Assembly: GCA_963921425.1 (NCBI GenBank)
Contig: OY992837.1
Coordinates: 20,476,630-20,540,629 of the forward strand
Direction: 5' to 3'
Length of the DNA stretch: 64,000 nt
From: Dryas octopetala
Lineage: Eukaryota; Streptophyta; Magnoliopsida; Rosales; Rosaceae
Shown here: positions 11,717-23,400 of the stretch, piece after piece
Numbering within the stretch: the stretch's first letter is position 1
Layout of the letters: each line of letters opens with the position of its first letter
Made by a program: the position numbers and the translations under genes
The notes under the pieces: model-generated
Seen by the model: only the letters and a program-made list of their open reading frames with translations
Databases searched by the model: none
Told to the model about the DNA's origin: nothing

Positions 11717-14220
11717 TCAACCGCTGGCACTGCTGTCCAGCAAGCTCCTCAAGCTACAGAGAGCCTCGGCAGAGAGGCTGCAGCACCTAAATCTCCGTTC
11801 ACGTGGCGATGATGGTTCCCGGTGATCAAGAGGAGAGAAGCATACAATAATCACAGTGAGATTATCAAAAGTGTTGAGACGAAGAGCCTCCATGACAAGG
11901 TCCTTGGCACACTGCTCCGGGTCATCATGCCGCCGCAGTCCACGGCGAACAAGGCTAACTGCATGCTGACTTGACATTACGTCCCAAATGCCATCACACC
12001 CTATAATGAGAAACTCATCATCCTCTGTTAAAACCACCTGCTGGAACTCTGGCTCGGCAATAAGGGGTGAAGAAGAACCACGGGGAAACTTCATGTCCCA
12101 GTCGCCTAATGCTCGAGTAACTGATAAGACACCATTCAGATACCCATCATCAACATATCCACCCAATTCTTCAACCCGCCTCCTTTCCGAGGGATATATT
12201 GGCCTGTGGTCTTGAGACATATCGATTGCCTCTCCTTTCTGGCAGAGAACTGCTCGGCAATCACCAGCATTGGCTACCAATAGAAGCCTGGAAAGAAAGA
12301 AAACAAGGTCAATCGCCATGTAAGAGAATACAAAGTATGGAATGGACAAAAATATATAAACACCAACACTACGCAGGTCAGTAACTGCTGAAATAAATGT
12401 CTCTTGCTCCATGTAACTTAAATCAATATGAAAGGTTGACCAATGACCAATCATACATGACATACTGGCTTCAATAAAAAATTAACTCGGTAGAGTAGGT
12501 CAAGGAAACAGGTTTCTTTCTAGCATGATGGGAAGGGAGGGAAAAGAGTTCTAAGGCATAGATATACCTTCCAAATATCATAGCAGTTAATGCTGTTGTC
12601 CCAGAAGAACTGCTTACACTGCAGTCATCCGCCAAAGCAAGGTCAACCAGATGAAATGCCTTACGGAGGGAGTTCTCAAGCTCCTCTGAGAAAATCTTAT
12701 CAACTTCTGACGTTTGGGGAAAATTGACATCTTCAAAAAGGAGTCTGATCACATTCCTTTTCACATAAGCTGCTGCTTCAGGTCCTCCATGTCCATCAAA
12801 TACCTGTACGACATTTTCAACCTCAATAAGCTTCAAAACTAACAAACCACCACCTACCAATTCAAAGTCATTGCAATTACAAGTCCAAAGTTATATTATT
12901 ACCCCATAAAAAGCACTTGGCTTGGGAAAATTAAAGAGCGCTCCCAAGTGTGAGGATAGATCGTCTATTAGTATATGTTCATCTTCCATGTATCTACGGG
13001 GTCCAATGTCAGCAAAGCTACCAGAACGGAGCCTGGGGAAGAATTGCAGGTCAGTTGATTCAGGAGCCAAATCGGGAATTTTATCTGCAGGTTTAACATC
13101 CTAAAAAGTAAAAAAAAAAAAACAAAAAAAGGAATTAAATGCCAAGAATTTCAATTGACTCTTATAAATTACTAAGATTCTGCTCTGACAAATTGTTTCT
13201 AATGAGCAGCAACTTTTAGAAATTCAATGCATATGACATGAAGAGAATGTATGACGTGCATTGCACTCCTAAGGTTTTGCAAGCCTCTATGGATACAGGT
13301 GAAATTTTTCGATCTACTATGCAATTCATAATGGTTACGTTTTACAACAATGGGTAATGTTCAGAATTATAATTCAGCAGTGAAAAGATCATCACATAAA
13401 CCAAACGTCCAGACTTGCAACTACCCAAAACTCACACAAAATCACCATAATCATGATTACAGTTTTGTCCACTTTTCAGACAAAAAAGATTAAACAGATA
13501 ACTTGATGCAACAGATGCTCTGAAAGGAATTAAAAATCCACAAACTGTAAGCTTCAACTGTTCAACATCATGCATGAGTAAAACACCAACATAAAATTGA
13601 ATTTACATCAAACCCAACAAATGTTTTGATGTATCATGGTAACATGGTACAATCCCAGGGGGGGAAATTTGATCACATCAACCGAAGTACTAGATTAATT
13701 ACCTAACAAGAAACAACAATTACCATTATCTTGTAATAACTATAAGAGTAATTGTTATTGTATTTTACGAAAAGCTATTTCAATCTAAATTCTTATATTT
13801 AATATAAAACTCCCAACAAAATTCAACTACTCAGAAAAGACAAAACCCTATTATAAACAGTCGGAAAACTTATCAAATTCAACACCAAGAGCACTGAATT
13901 CAAGGTCCAAAACTATAACAAACAAAACCCAGATCACTATTTTCTAAGAAGAAGAAAACCCACATGGAAACTACCAACTAGAAGATCAAATCATCCGAAA
14001 AACGAAGCTTCATCGAGATCAGAAAACTCACCACATGAGAGCTCGGTAAAGTAGCGGAGACCGATTCCGCAGCTCGATTTCGGTCAAAACTCTTGGGCGA
14101 AATCGATTGATTAACGGCCACTACATCTTCAACCTCATGAACATTGGTCCCTTTAGCAAAGTACTGGACCTCCAACACAGGCACGCTCTGCTGGCACACA
14201 ACCTTAGCTTCGGCCACCAT
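11717..14220 (-). CDS. Protein phosphatase 2C (PP2C), plant DBP1/PP2CG1-like
   Basis: Four exons, 14220-14032, 13100-12903, 12803-12568 and 12287-11717, join in phase to encode 397 aa. The ordered PP2C motifs are all present: RRYMEDEH (metal-binding E/D), VFDGHGG (metal-binding D and G), [35 protein letters not shown] and DNLTVI. It therefore looks like an active Mn/Mg-dependent Ser/Thr phosphatase. The sequence style ([19 protein letters not shown]) places it near the DBP1/PP2CG1 set of plant PP2Cs rather than the clade A ABA co-receptors; that subgroup call rests on memory. A ~95-residue N-terminal extension precedes the catalytic domain. The first in-frame ATG (14220) has a strong context, AAAATGG. 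A 10-codon uORF overlaps it out of frame. The upstream region has a TATA box and ABRE-like G-boxes, suggesting stress/ABA regulation. Confidence 0.92.
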
Positions 14221-14236
14221 TTTCTCGCGCAATCAT
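14204..14236 (-). other. uORF overlapping the PP2C start codon
   Basis: Reading the minus strand downstream of the TATA box, the first ATG is at 14236. It opens a 10-codon frame ending in TAA at 14204, out of frame with and spanning the PP2C ATG at 14220. Its context (GGTATGA) is weaker than that of the PP2C ATG, so leaky scanning would be needed. This is an overlapping uORF of the kind that usually lowers main-frame translation. Confidence 0.6.
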
Positions 14237-14443
14237 ACCACACAAACACCCCCCAAGAAAATTATCCCAAAAAGTTGGTTTAAGCTCAAAGCAAACTTCC
14301 TCAACAACAAGACAAAAACAACTACGAGGGGAAGCAGATAACTTTGATTTTCTCGCGGTTTCTTGAGACCTTTCTCGCACTTTCTGTTGGATTTTCTTTT
14401 CGCTCAATCAGCAAAAAATTTGTGAGAGTTTGGGTTGAACGGG

Positions 14444-14451
14444 TTTTTATA
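14444..14451 (-). promoter_or_regulatory. TATA box of the PP2C gene
   Basis: The minus strand reads CCTTATAAAAACC. It lies about 225 bases upstream of the PP2C ATG. A transcript starting ~30 bases downstream would have a 5' UTR of roughly 195 bases containing the overlapping uORF as its first ATG. Confidence 0.6.
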
Positions 14452-14518
14452 AGGTCGGGCTTCATTGGGTGAGACCGGTTACCGGTGGCTAGCTGCTGTA
14501 GAGAAGTAAGACGATGGA

Positions 14519-14624
14519 CACGTGTCAGTTTATAGGAGTTTCACTGTTTGAGTACACGCGCTAACGAGTAACGAGGGCTGGAGGGGTTGACGGACACGTG
14601 ACGAATTTTAGGTTGACGCGTGAC
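14519..14624. promoter_or_regulatory. G-box/ABRE cluster upstream of the PP2C gene
   Basis: Two palindromic CACGTG cores occur at 14519-14524 (GGACACGTGTCAG) and 14595-14600 (GGACACGTGACG). An ACGCGTGAC at 14616-14624 resembles coupling element CE3. They lie 300-400 bases upstream of the PP2C ATG. ABRE-type G-boxes plus a coupling element are a known arrangement for ABA-responsive bZIP binding; whether this promoter responds to ABA is inference. Confidence 0.55.
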
Positions 14625-15549
14625 GCTTGGACCTATTGGAAGGGCTGTTGCTTTGAAATTACATAAACGCCCTTCTTCGCCCTGCCTTCCATGAACAAGA
14701 ATGAGTCACTAGACTAGTTGATTTTTGATAGAGGGAAGCGATAAATTATTGGGTATAATAAATATATAATTATGTAGTATAATTAATTTAATATATAAAA
14801 ATTTATTAGACGATGTATTTATATTTATAAAATATAATATTAATAACACTCTCATATTAAAATAATTAAATTAATTATATCTAATATATTGATTATATAT
14901 AATAATTTCTTAAATTATAAATATACCTTACATTATGAGCTTTTAGAGAGGATAATTTGGGTAACTTGAACAAACTTTGAAGTGGCATTTTCACCGTTCA
15001 GACTCGACGCTTTTTCGCCGAATGCGTGGTGACGTTTAAAAGGGGTGATGCATGACGGCATGATTCGTGAATGAGAGACCTCAGTTTAAATGGACGGAAA
15101 TGCCCCTCATCTGAAAAGTAAATGGAATACTTGAGCAGTTCTCAAACGCGCTGAGACGATGGGTCCCACCTGTTTGGACTGTCATATACACCCATATTAT
15201 GATTTTTCGAATCTTTTACTGGTCTTTTCAGATGTTGATGCTTTATGAATTATGGTCAATCTTTTTTGGTTTTCCACTTCAGCAGATCAATCTAAAAATA
15301 TTGGTCTATAATTCATGTAATCAAAGATCAAATGTCAATGCATGTAGGTGTCATTCTGATAGAAATGTGAATGTATTTGCAATTGCACTTGGTAGAGAGA
15401 AAAAAAAGAATAAGGTTTGGTCAAAAAAAAGAATCTACCATGTTTAAAGTATGTATATATATCTTGGTTTCGTAGAGGACTTGGTTTTTCAGATGAAGCG
15501 TATATGCATATAATAGTTGGTGTAGTTGGTGCTTATTATTGTTTGCACT
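14625..15549. other. AT-rich upstream region of the PP2C gene
   Basis: No gene is seen. An extremely AT-rich block at about 14750-14940 has short self-complementary text ('taatatataaaaattta...') and may be an old MITE. The open frames at 15199-15447 and 15417-15692 are unrecognisable, and the latter enters the hAT-like element. Confidence 0.45.
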
Positions 15550-16304
15550 TTGCCAATTATGGGTGGGCATTAAGACCGAAAATACCGAAACTATACCATT
15601 CTGTGTCATTCTGTATGGTTTGGTCTCATCCCGTTTTTTTTTTTTTTTATCCCGTACTGTACCGATCTCAAACGGGATGGGATCGGTTCTGAAGGTTCAA
15701 TACCGAGATGGTCCCATCCTATATCGATTAATTAAAATTTAATTAAAAATTTATTTATTTAATTTAATATGCCCAAATATTACTAAGCCCAATTCATTTT
15801 TTAACTTGGATTTAGAAGATGAACTTTGTCTTGAAGAACTTAAATTTTATGAAAGTGTTGAAGCATGTAATATTTTGTTTATTATCTTAAACTTTACTTG
15901 GTTTGCTTTGTAAGTTTGTATTTGTTTTGTAAGTTTTATGAACTAAGTTTACAAGGTCATTTGTTATATTTACAGGTTATTATTTGAGGATGAATCTTGA
16001 ATAAAAAATCAATAATTAAATTTTTATTATTTTTTAATTTGGGATCGGGATGGTACCAAACTAATTTAGTAAGGGACGAGATGGAACCATAATCCCAAAA
16101 CCCTCATCCCGTCTCGTATCGATCCCGAACTCAAATCATGAGATGGGAACGAGATGAGGAGGACGGGTTTGGTACGAGACGAGATGGTACTATAATTTCA
16201 AAACCCTCATCCTGTCTCGTTCCGATCTCGAACTCAAATCATGAGATGGAAACGAGATGAGGTAAGTCTCGTCCCCCCATCTCGTGCCCACCCCTATCGC
16301 CAAC
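15550..16304. mobile_element. Small non-autonomous hAT-like element
   Basis: Terminal inverted repeats are TATGGGTGGGCA (15558-15569) and, on the other strand, TAGGGGTGGGCA (16285-16296). 'AGGGGTGGGCA' is a common plant hAT end. They are flanked by imperfect 8-bp direct repeats, TTGCCAAT (15550-15557) and TCGCCAAC (16297-16304). The interior has no transposase. It does contain a tandem duplication (about 16085-16155 and 16190-16262) of a segment with 'ctcatcccgtctcg' and 'actcaaatcatgagatgg'. Confidence 0.65.
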
Positions 16305-17170
16305 AAACAAGGAGTATAATTCGTCGACGCGCGTACGTACGTTGACGCTTGAAGACCTTGCATGATTGCCAGATAGCATTAGCAATTAGCATCCCAATAA
16401 TATTGGATTGTTTGCAAGTTGAGCTGTAAGCAGGGTAGGTGCGTTCTTATCCTCATCAATCAGGTACCCAATTATTTGCCTTGTATGTAGTGATTGAAAA
16501 GTAGGTAGTGCGAGAATGTTGATATCCACGTTCAAAAATTAATTATAATCCTCTCTGGTTCATGTCCCTAGTGATTTTGAGGCATAAAATAGCCACATTA
16601 TTGGGGCCAAAAGGGCATCGGTGTCCAATGATCAAGTTAATAAGGTGGTTGAATAAAATCTAAATTTTGGAGTTATAAATGACTCCACATATATAAGAAC
16701 CTGTGAAAATATAAAATATTATTTTATATTAAAAAATTACAACATTAATTTATAAGAGTTTAAATGACTTGAATCTCATCACTTGTTGTGATAAATTGCT
16801 CATTTTTTTCAAATAAGTAGATATATATTCCTTGTATGTGTGTGTGTAAGAGATTAGGTCGCTTTTGTCATTTGGTGGTCCGACTGCCTCCGATGCCCAC
16901 ACCAGTCACCATTTATTTTATATTATGGTAAAGGGAGTTTGGTGGTTCGACTTATCAGCCCACTAACCACATAAGATGTCCCAAATGGTCCTAATTATTG
17001 GTTAATCCATCTAAGCCTTGCTTCCAAGCACTAACAGGTGGAATCCCTTGTGGACCGCAACCCAAGTCTTACATATCAAATATATGTATATGGTTCATGC
17101 ATGGTTACCATCCATTAATGATTAATTTCGTTTTCTATTAAAAATTTCAAAGTGTACGTAATTAGAAAAA
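16305..17170. other. Gene-free spacer before the retrotransposon
   Basis: No coding or repeat structure I can name. A short (GT)n run lies at about 16836-16848. It ends at the target-site duplication of the gypsy element. Confidence 0.4.
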
Positions 17171-17175
17171 AGAAG

Positions 17176-18250
17176 TTTTTGTGGGAAAACCCACATCGAT
17201 CCAAACAGCCAATCATGGCTCGACACGTGGCTGGTCAAAACCAACCCTGAAGTTGACTTTCAGTGGTCAGACTTTGACCTCCACATCATCACTGCTCAGC
17301 ACTTCCTCCGCCAGCTCAGCTCGGGTCCCCATGCCGAGTCCTCCATGCCCGGTCCGAGCCGAACCGATGACCTTCCAGGGGATTGAGTGTTCATCTTTCC
17401 ATGGTCATCCCAGCTCGGCTCGGCTCGGCGCAGAGATAATCTCCTTTCGAGTTCTGGCGCCGACCAGTTAGGGCTCGGAGGGACCTCTATCTACTGGACC
17501 GGCTCGGTCTGGAATCCCATGTCCGATCCGACCACGCATGGGCTTCTTGTATACGCATAAGAACATGTGTTCGGGTCGGCTCGGCTCTCCGCCGCCATTC
17601 CCAGGAAGATCATGTTGGGATGAACCGCCACGCTTAAATGCACCTGACACAAATCCTCTGACAGATGGAATATCCAGCCTGCATCCATGACTATTGGGGC
17701 AGTTTGCCTGAACCTTCCAACCTTGCATTTAATGGAGCATTCAATGCAGCATTAAGTACTGAGGAGGTGAGCAGCTGTGCATGCAACTAGTTCTGACCAG
17801 GCGCGTGGGTCTCTGGCAACCATTCATTCACATGCAGGTAACTTACTCATCAAATCTTCCTTTGCCTATATAAGGCACCATATATGCACAAATGGGGGGA
17901 TCAATCCAAAAAATCTAGCTATCAACTCCTCACCAGACAAACACTTACCAAAATTTACACTCACCCAAGAACATACCCAACTTGCTGAGAATAAACCCAG
18001 AACATTTGCCTTGTTCTTCCTATTCTCCCAAATTCATCTTTTGTTCTTCCTCACCTATCATCAAACACCATCACTGACTTCATCATCGGAGCGTGTTTGG
18101 CTGGTACCACACCGGTCCATCTCCTTTGATCTTGTTTCTCTTGCAGGAAGATCCCAATCAACATCCACGTCATCATCCGGCAAGGCTTCTGATCAGCCAG
18201 GTCACTATCTCTAAGTTGTTGCATCTACCTTACGAGAATTTGCATCAACA
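17176..18250 (+). repeat. 5' LTR of the Tat-lineage element
   Basis: It matches 28292-29366 along its full 1075 bp. It ends ...CATCAACA. It begins TTTTTGTGGG where the 3' LTR has TGTTTGTGGG, so the canonical TG terminus is mutated here. It carries a TATA box at 17877-17884. A 145-codon open frame (17777-18214) is present in both LTRs but lacks protein-like features. Confidence 0.93.
17877..17884 (+). promoter_or_regulatory. LTR promoter TATA box
   Basis: TATATAAG lies in the context GCCTATATAAGGCACC, about 375 bases before the LTR end, and would set the start of the genomic transcript. The same box is at 28983-28990 in the 3' LTR, where it could drive transcription into flanking DNA. Confidence 0.6.
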
Positions 18251-18252
18251 GA

Positions 18253-18271
18253 TTGGCGCCGTCTGTGGGAA
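18253..18271 (+). other. Primer binding site (PBS)
   Basis: TTGGCGCCGTCTGTGGGAA starts three bases after the LTR end. The TGGCGCCGT core matches the complement of the 3' end of plant tRNA-Asp; the rest diverges. The same motif is seen after the LTR in many plant Tat-type elements. Confidence 0.75.
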
Positions 18272-18334
18272 GATCGACTTCAGCCTTTGTGTTCATCACT
18301 GCAAGTGCTAAGCTCTTCCTCCAAACAAGTCATC

Positions 18335-20488
18335 ATGGCCACCATCTTTCGGGACAGCAGTTCTTCTTCGGGAGCGTCTCAGAATGATGAACAACATCAG
18401 CCTGAGACACCTGAGAAGACGAGGGGAGCACAACTCCCCAGGACATCAAAGTCCAAAGGTCCCTCAAAAATCAGGGCTGCTCACAAACTTCTTAAGGAGA
18501 GCCAGCGACATCTGGCCGCTGAGAACGCACTTCTCAAGCAGAATAATGAGCTGCTTGCAAAACAGGCCGAGCTGGCCGGGGAACTTGCACGCCATCGCGC
18601 TCAGCTCGAGAACAGTGGGGGATCAGGCTTCCGATCCCGTCAGACCCGAGCCGAGCAGGAGGTCTTTTCACCGTCTCCTTCTCGGCAGAGCACTCCAGCC
18701 GACTTGAACGACCGGTCGGCTCGGGAGAGCGCGGATCACACGTTTTCGGGTTTCGAGGACATGCCCCCGGCCGAACAGGCCGAATTCTTGAAAGCCCACC
18801 GCCTCCTCCAGCAGAAGCAGGCGACCTTCAGGAAATCTTCTCCCGAGGGCCTGGAGGGAAACCGTGCCGAGCCGACTACGGATCAACGACCTCCCATCCG
18901 ATCCAGGTTGGGGGATGTCAACCCAACTGGTTCGGCTGAACCCAGGGTGCCAGTCAGAAGCAGACTTGGTCCCGCCACCAGTCAAGATCCTCCCCCATCA
19001 GGAGCTCATTCGGGGAGGCGATCTGTGAGTGACCGGCTGGGATCTACCATGGTCATGTCCGATCGACGATCAGTAGACGAGAGGATCACCCGCCAGCCGG
19101 TGAGCGAGAGACTCGGTGATCGAACCGAGCGCTCGGGGGAGAATCAGGCCGAGCCGACCACTCCCGACGTGGAAAATTTGGTCCGGACTTTGGTACAAAA
19201 CCAAATCCGGAGCGTCCACGATCGGCTCGGCCAGGTCGAGGTCTCTAGGGGATATCTCGGCAGGACCGACCACGGAGAGGAACTCCCCCTCCCGTATACC
19301 AGCAGGATCATGGACGCTGAGGTCTCCCGCGACACCAAGCCTCCCAAGATGGATCAGTACGACGGGACTAAGGATCCCTACGACCATCTTGACAGCTTCA
19401 GATATGCCATGGAAGCCCGCCAGGCGTCTGAAGCTACTAAGTGCCGAATCTTCCCTTCAACCTTGAAAGGATCGGCTCGGGGTTGGTTCCGGACCCTCCA
19501 GCCCAACTCCATCGACTCATTCTTCGACCTCCGGAGGGCCTTCCTAGCGAGGTATCGGGTTGTATCCGAACGACTATACAACTTGAACGATATGTCGCTT
19601 ATTAAACAACAGGAAGGGGAGAGCCTCAAGGCCTATCTGATCCGCTTCAACATCGAGTATACGAAGTGCGACGATTGCGACGACAGATCGGCTAAGAACG
19701 CCCTTATGCAAGGTCTGCTCGCCGGGGGACTCCGCTCCCACCTGATGAGGAACCCTCCCTCTACTTATGATGAGCTTTCTGCTGAAGCCACTAAGTGGGC
19801 GCGGGCTGAGGAGTGGGATGCTCAGGTGGAGGCCCTGAATCCCAGGCCGACCTCAGCCAAAAGGAAGGAGGGAGAGGTTGCAAGTCCCAAACCCCAGGTC
19901 CAATCCAAGAAGACCAGGACCGAAGAACCGCGCCAACTTCTGGGCAAGGGGCCCAAGTTTGTTCAGTATACGGAGTATACCCCCCTCAACGCCGGTCTGG
20001 AGACAATCTTCTCCAAAGTCAAGGACCAACTCCCAGCTGCAAGGGAGATCAAGGGACCACCCCCAGACAAAATCAGGGAGGGTGTCTTCTGCAAATACCA
20101 CTCCAATCACGGCCACGTCACGGGTTATTGCTACGCCCTCCGCGATGAGATTGAGACTCTTGCCCGGGCGGGTAAGATCAACCAATTCTTGGCCGGCGGG
20201 CCTAGAGTACCCAAGTCCGTGCAGAAGAAGCCCACCAACACCATCGACGTCCAGGATGCTGTCATCGGATCGATCGGCGGGGGGCCAACCTTCGTGGGAA
20301 GCTCGAACCGATCCCAGAAGGAGTATGTCAGACAGGCGGCTCAAGCTCATGAGTCCCTGTCAATCCAAGCGGGTCAACCCAGCACTTCCAAAAGACAACG
20401 GAAAGACTGGGCACCGGTCACCTTTGAGCCTAACGAGGCAAATGAGATCATCTTCCCCCACTATGATCCGGTCGTCATAGTGGCTTAG
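18335..20488 (+). CDS. gag: Retrotransposon gag polyprotein
   Basis: Open for 717 aa from the ATG at 18335 (the frame is open a little upstream, without ATG) to a TAG at 20486-20488. Residues ~40-85 form a Leu/Glu/Lys-rich coiled coil (KESQRHLAAENALLKQNNEL). A Ser/Arg/Pro-rich linker follows with repeated 'RSRLG/SDRLG' phrases. The gag core at ~residues 355-470 has GSARGWFRTL and FLARYRVVSERLYNLNDM, typical of Retrotrans_gag domains. A Cys/His cluster near residue 590 (CKYHSNHGHVTGYC) fits the nucleic-acid-binding motif of Tat-lineage gag. The protein would build the virus-like particle. The pol frame continues directly after the TAG in the same reading frame, so the stop is either a mutation or a readthrough site. 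Confidence 0.88.
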   Translation: MATIFRDSSSSSGASQNDEQHQPETPEKTRGAQLPRTSKSKGPSKIRAAHKLLKESQRHLAAENALLKQNNELLAKQAELAGELARHRAQLENSGGSGFRSRQTRAEQEVFSPSPSRQSTPADLNDRSARESADHTFSGFEDMPPAEQAEFLKAHRLLQQKQATFRKSSPEGLEGNRAEPTTDQRPPIRSRLGDVNPTGSAEPRVPVRSRLGPATSQDPPPSGAHSGRRSVSDRLGSTMVMSDRRSVDERITRQPVSERLGDRTERSGENQAEPTTPDVENLVRTLVQNQIRSVHDRLGQVEVSRGYLGRTDHGEELPLPYTSRIMDAEVSRDTKPPKMDQYDGTKDPYDHLDSFRYAMEARQASEATKCRIFPSTLKGSARGWFRTLQPNSIDSFFDLRRAFLARYRVVSERLYNLNDMSLIKQQEGESLKAYLIRFNIEYTKCDDCDDRSAKNALMQGLLAGGLRSHLMRNPPSTYDELSAEATKWARAEEWDAQVEALNPRPTSAKRKEGEVASPKPQVQSKKTRTEEPRQLLGKGPKFVQYTEYTPLNAGLETIFSKVKDQLPAAREIKGPPPDKIREGVFCKYHSNHGHVTGYCYALRDEIETLARAGKINQFLAGGPRVPKSVQKKPTNTIDVQDAVIGSIGGGPTFVGSSNRSQKEYVRQAAQAHESLSIQAGQPSTSKRQRKDWAPVTFEPNEANEIIFPHYDPVVIVA

Positions 20489-23400
20489 GTGGCCGGGACT
20501 ACCATTGCACGCTCCTTCGTCAATGGAGGGAGCTCAGTCAACATCCTCTACCACTTTGCGTTCGCGCAGATGGGCATCGGCGAGGATAAGCTGGAGACCG
20601 ACACTCCCGCCTTGGTCGGGTTCGGGGGAGAAGTGGTTCAGCCCCTCGGACACATCTACCTTCCCCTTTCGCTCGGGAAGGGACCGATCAAGAAGACTTG
20701 CATGACGTACTTCATCGTCGTCAAGCGGCCATCGGCTTACAACATCATCCTGGGCAGACCAGCTCTGGTCGACCTCGACTGTATCGTCCACTACGCCAAC
20801 CTCCTTATCAAGTGTCCGGTGGGCGACGAGTGCATTGTCATTCAGGGAGACCAGTGCTCGGCTCGGTCTTGCTACGCCGCTTCGATCAAGCAAAAGGGTC
20901 AGCTGCCGAACTCACAGGAACTTGACTCCATCGCCGATTTGGGCAGGTGGCTGAGGGCGGAAACATTCGACTTCACTTCCGAGCCGAACCCAGACTCTCG
21001 GCCCCTTCCCGCCGAGGCTTGGGAGGAAGTGCCGATCTCGGACGGTACCCCGGATCGGCTCGTCCTAGTGGGGACTCAGATCAGTCCCGAACAGCGTTCT
21101 GCCATAGTTGACTTCCTCCGTGCCAATGCGGAAGTGTTCGCCTGGTCTTACGATGACATGCCAGGCATATCGTCTGACGTGATCACCCACAGGCTGAACA
21201 CCGACCCGGGATGCAAACCGGTCCGTCAGAAGAGGAGGTCATACGATCCGGTCCGATACGCCGCCATGGTTGAAGAGGTAACCAAGTTGCAAAATAACGG
21301 GTTCATCTGGGAGGTCAACTATCCCGACTGGCTTGCCAACGTGGTCATGGTAAAAAAGAACAACGGGAAGTGGAGGATGTGCGTAGACTTCACCGATCTG
21401 AACAAGGCTTGTCCCAAGGACAGCTTTCCCTTGCCCATAATAGATCAGCTCGTCGATGCAACAGCAGGACATCAGCTCCTCAGCTTCATGGACGCCTACT
21501 CTGGGTATAATCAGATCCTCATGCACAAATCCGACCAGGAAGGCACATCTTTCATAACGGATCGCGGCATGTACTGCTACAAGGTCATGCCCTTCGGTCT
21601 CAAGAACGCCGGAGCCACCTACCAAAGGCTGGTCAACCACATGTTCAGATCTTCCATAGGCAAATCCGTAGAGGTTTACGTGGATGACATGCTGGTTAAG
21701 AGCATAAGGGCGGACGATCACGTCAAGGACCTCTCAGACATGTTCGGAGTCCTAAAAGAATATCAGATGCGGCTGAACCCTGCCAAGTGTGTCTTTGGAG
21801 TTCGGTAGGCAAGTTCCTTGGCTATCTGGTCAGCCAACGGAGGATCGAGGCCAATCCGGAGAAGATCCAGGCCTTGATCAACATGAAGTCCCCAAGGACA
21901 CGCAAGTAAATCCAGAGTCTGACTGGAAGAGTCGCCGTCCTGAACCGGTTCATCTCGAAGTCCACTGACCGGTGCCTCCCTTTCTTCAAAGCTTTAAGGG
22001 GAGCAGGGAAGGGCATAGAATGGACCCCCCAATGCGAGCAGGCCTTTCAAGATCTGAAAAGGCACATGGGGGAACCTCCCATCTTATCCAAACCAGAAGA
22101 AGGTGAAGAACTTTTTCTCTACCTCTCTGTTTCTGACTCGGCTCTCAGCTCAGTTCTGGTGAGAGAGATCGGCGGTGTACAACACCCGGTCTTCTATACG
22201 AGCCGAGCCCTCGCCGATGCCGAGACCAGGTATCCAAAATTCGAGAAGATGGCTCTCGCTCTGGTCAGCTCGGCTCGGAAATTAAGACCCTACTTCTAGG
22301 CTCACTCAATCGTCGTCTTGACCGATCAGCCGCTCAAACAAATCCTGGCAAAACCCGAAACTTCGGGTCGGCTCATCAAGTGGTCAATCGAGCTTGGCGA
22401 GTTCGACATCATCTACCGTCCCAAGACGGCCATCAAAGGTCAGGCCATGTCGGACTTCATCTGTGAGTCAACCGCCTTGACAGAAGACCCACCGCGCGCC
22501 GACGCTACACCAACCGCATCTGATCCGAACATCAACGGCGATCGCAGCCAGGCTGATCTTCTCACCTGGACCCTCTACGTGGACGGATCTTCCAACGCAA
22601 TGGGAAGTGGGGCTGGGCTTGTTTTGATCTCCCCAGAACAAGTTGTGATGGAGTATGCTCTTCGCTTCAGATTTCAAGCATCTAATAATGAAGCAGAGTA
22701 TGAGGCACTCATCGCCGGACTCAGATTGGCAAAAGAGCTCGGCGCGACCAAACTGAACATTTTCAGCGACTCCCAACTCATTGTCAACCAGATATTGGGA
22801 GAGTACGAGACTCGAGAGCCTAGCATGACTGCCTACCTCGAGAAGACTCGCTTGATGCTCGGGAACTTCCACGAGTACAAAATATCCTAAATCCCGAGGG
22901 CAGAGAACTGCAGAGCCGATGCCTTGGCACGCCTGGCTTCGGCCACAGACACCGGATCCGCTAGGCACGTTCCAGTTGAAATCCTGGACAGACCTAGCAC
23001 CGCCGAAAACGAAGCCGCCGTCATGCAAACCGAGGCCGAGCCGAACTGGATGACGCCGATCATCAGCTACTTGGTCTCCGGGATCCTCCCCCCAGAGAGG
23101 GACAAGGCACGTCTCATCAAGACGAGGTCGGCTCGGTTCAGCATGATCGACGGTCAGCTCTACAAAAGGAGTTTCTTCCTACCCTACTTGCGGTGTGTCA
23201 CTCCCCAAGAAGGTCAGGATGTGCTGAAAGAAATTCACGAGGGGATATGCGGAAACCACTCTGGAGGAAGAGCCCTCGCCTACAAGACGACCCGGCAGGG
23301 CTACTTCTGGCCGACGCTGAACAAAGACGCAGATCATCTCTCTCGCGCTTGTGTCAAATGCCAACAACTTGCCGCAGTCCCCCACCGCAGTCCCCCATCA

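Noticed and set aside
17777-18214. 145-codon ORF in the 5' LTR, also present at 28893-29330 in the 3' LTR
   Set aside because: It is preserved only because the LTRs are copies of each other. It spans the TATA box and the transcription start, and its sequence has no protein-like organisation.
19853-20350. 165-codon antisense ORF under gag (and others at 20534-20893 and 21239-21721)
   Set aside because: Shadow frames of GC-rich gag/pol coding sequence; no start context, introns or domains, unlike the true antisense gene at 25.3-27.6 kb.
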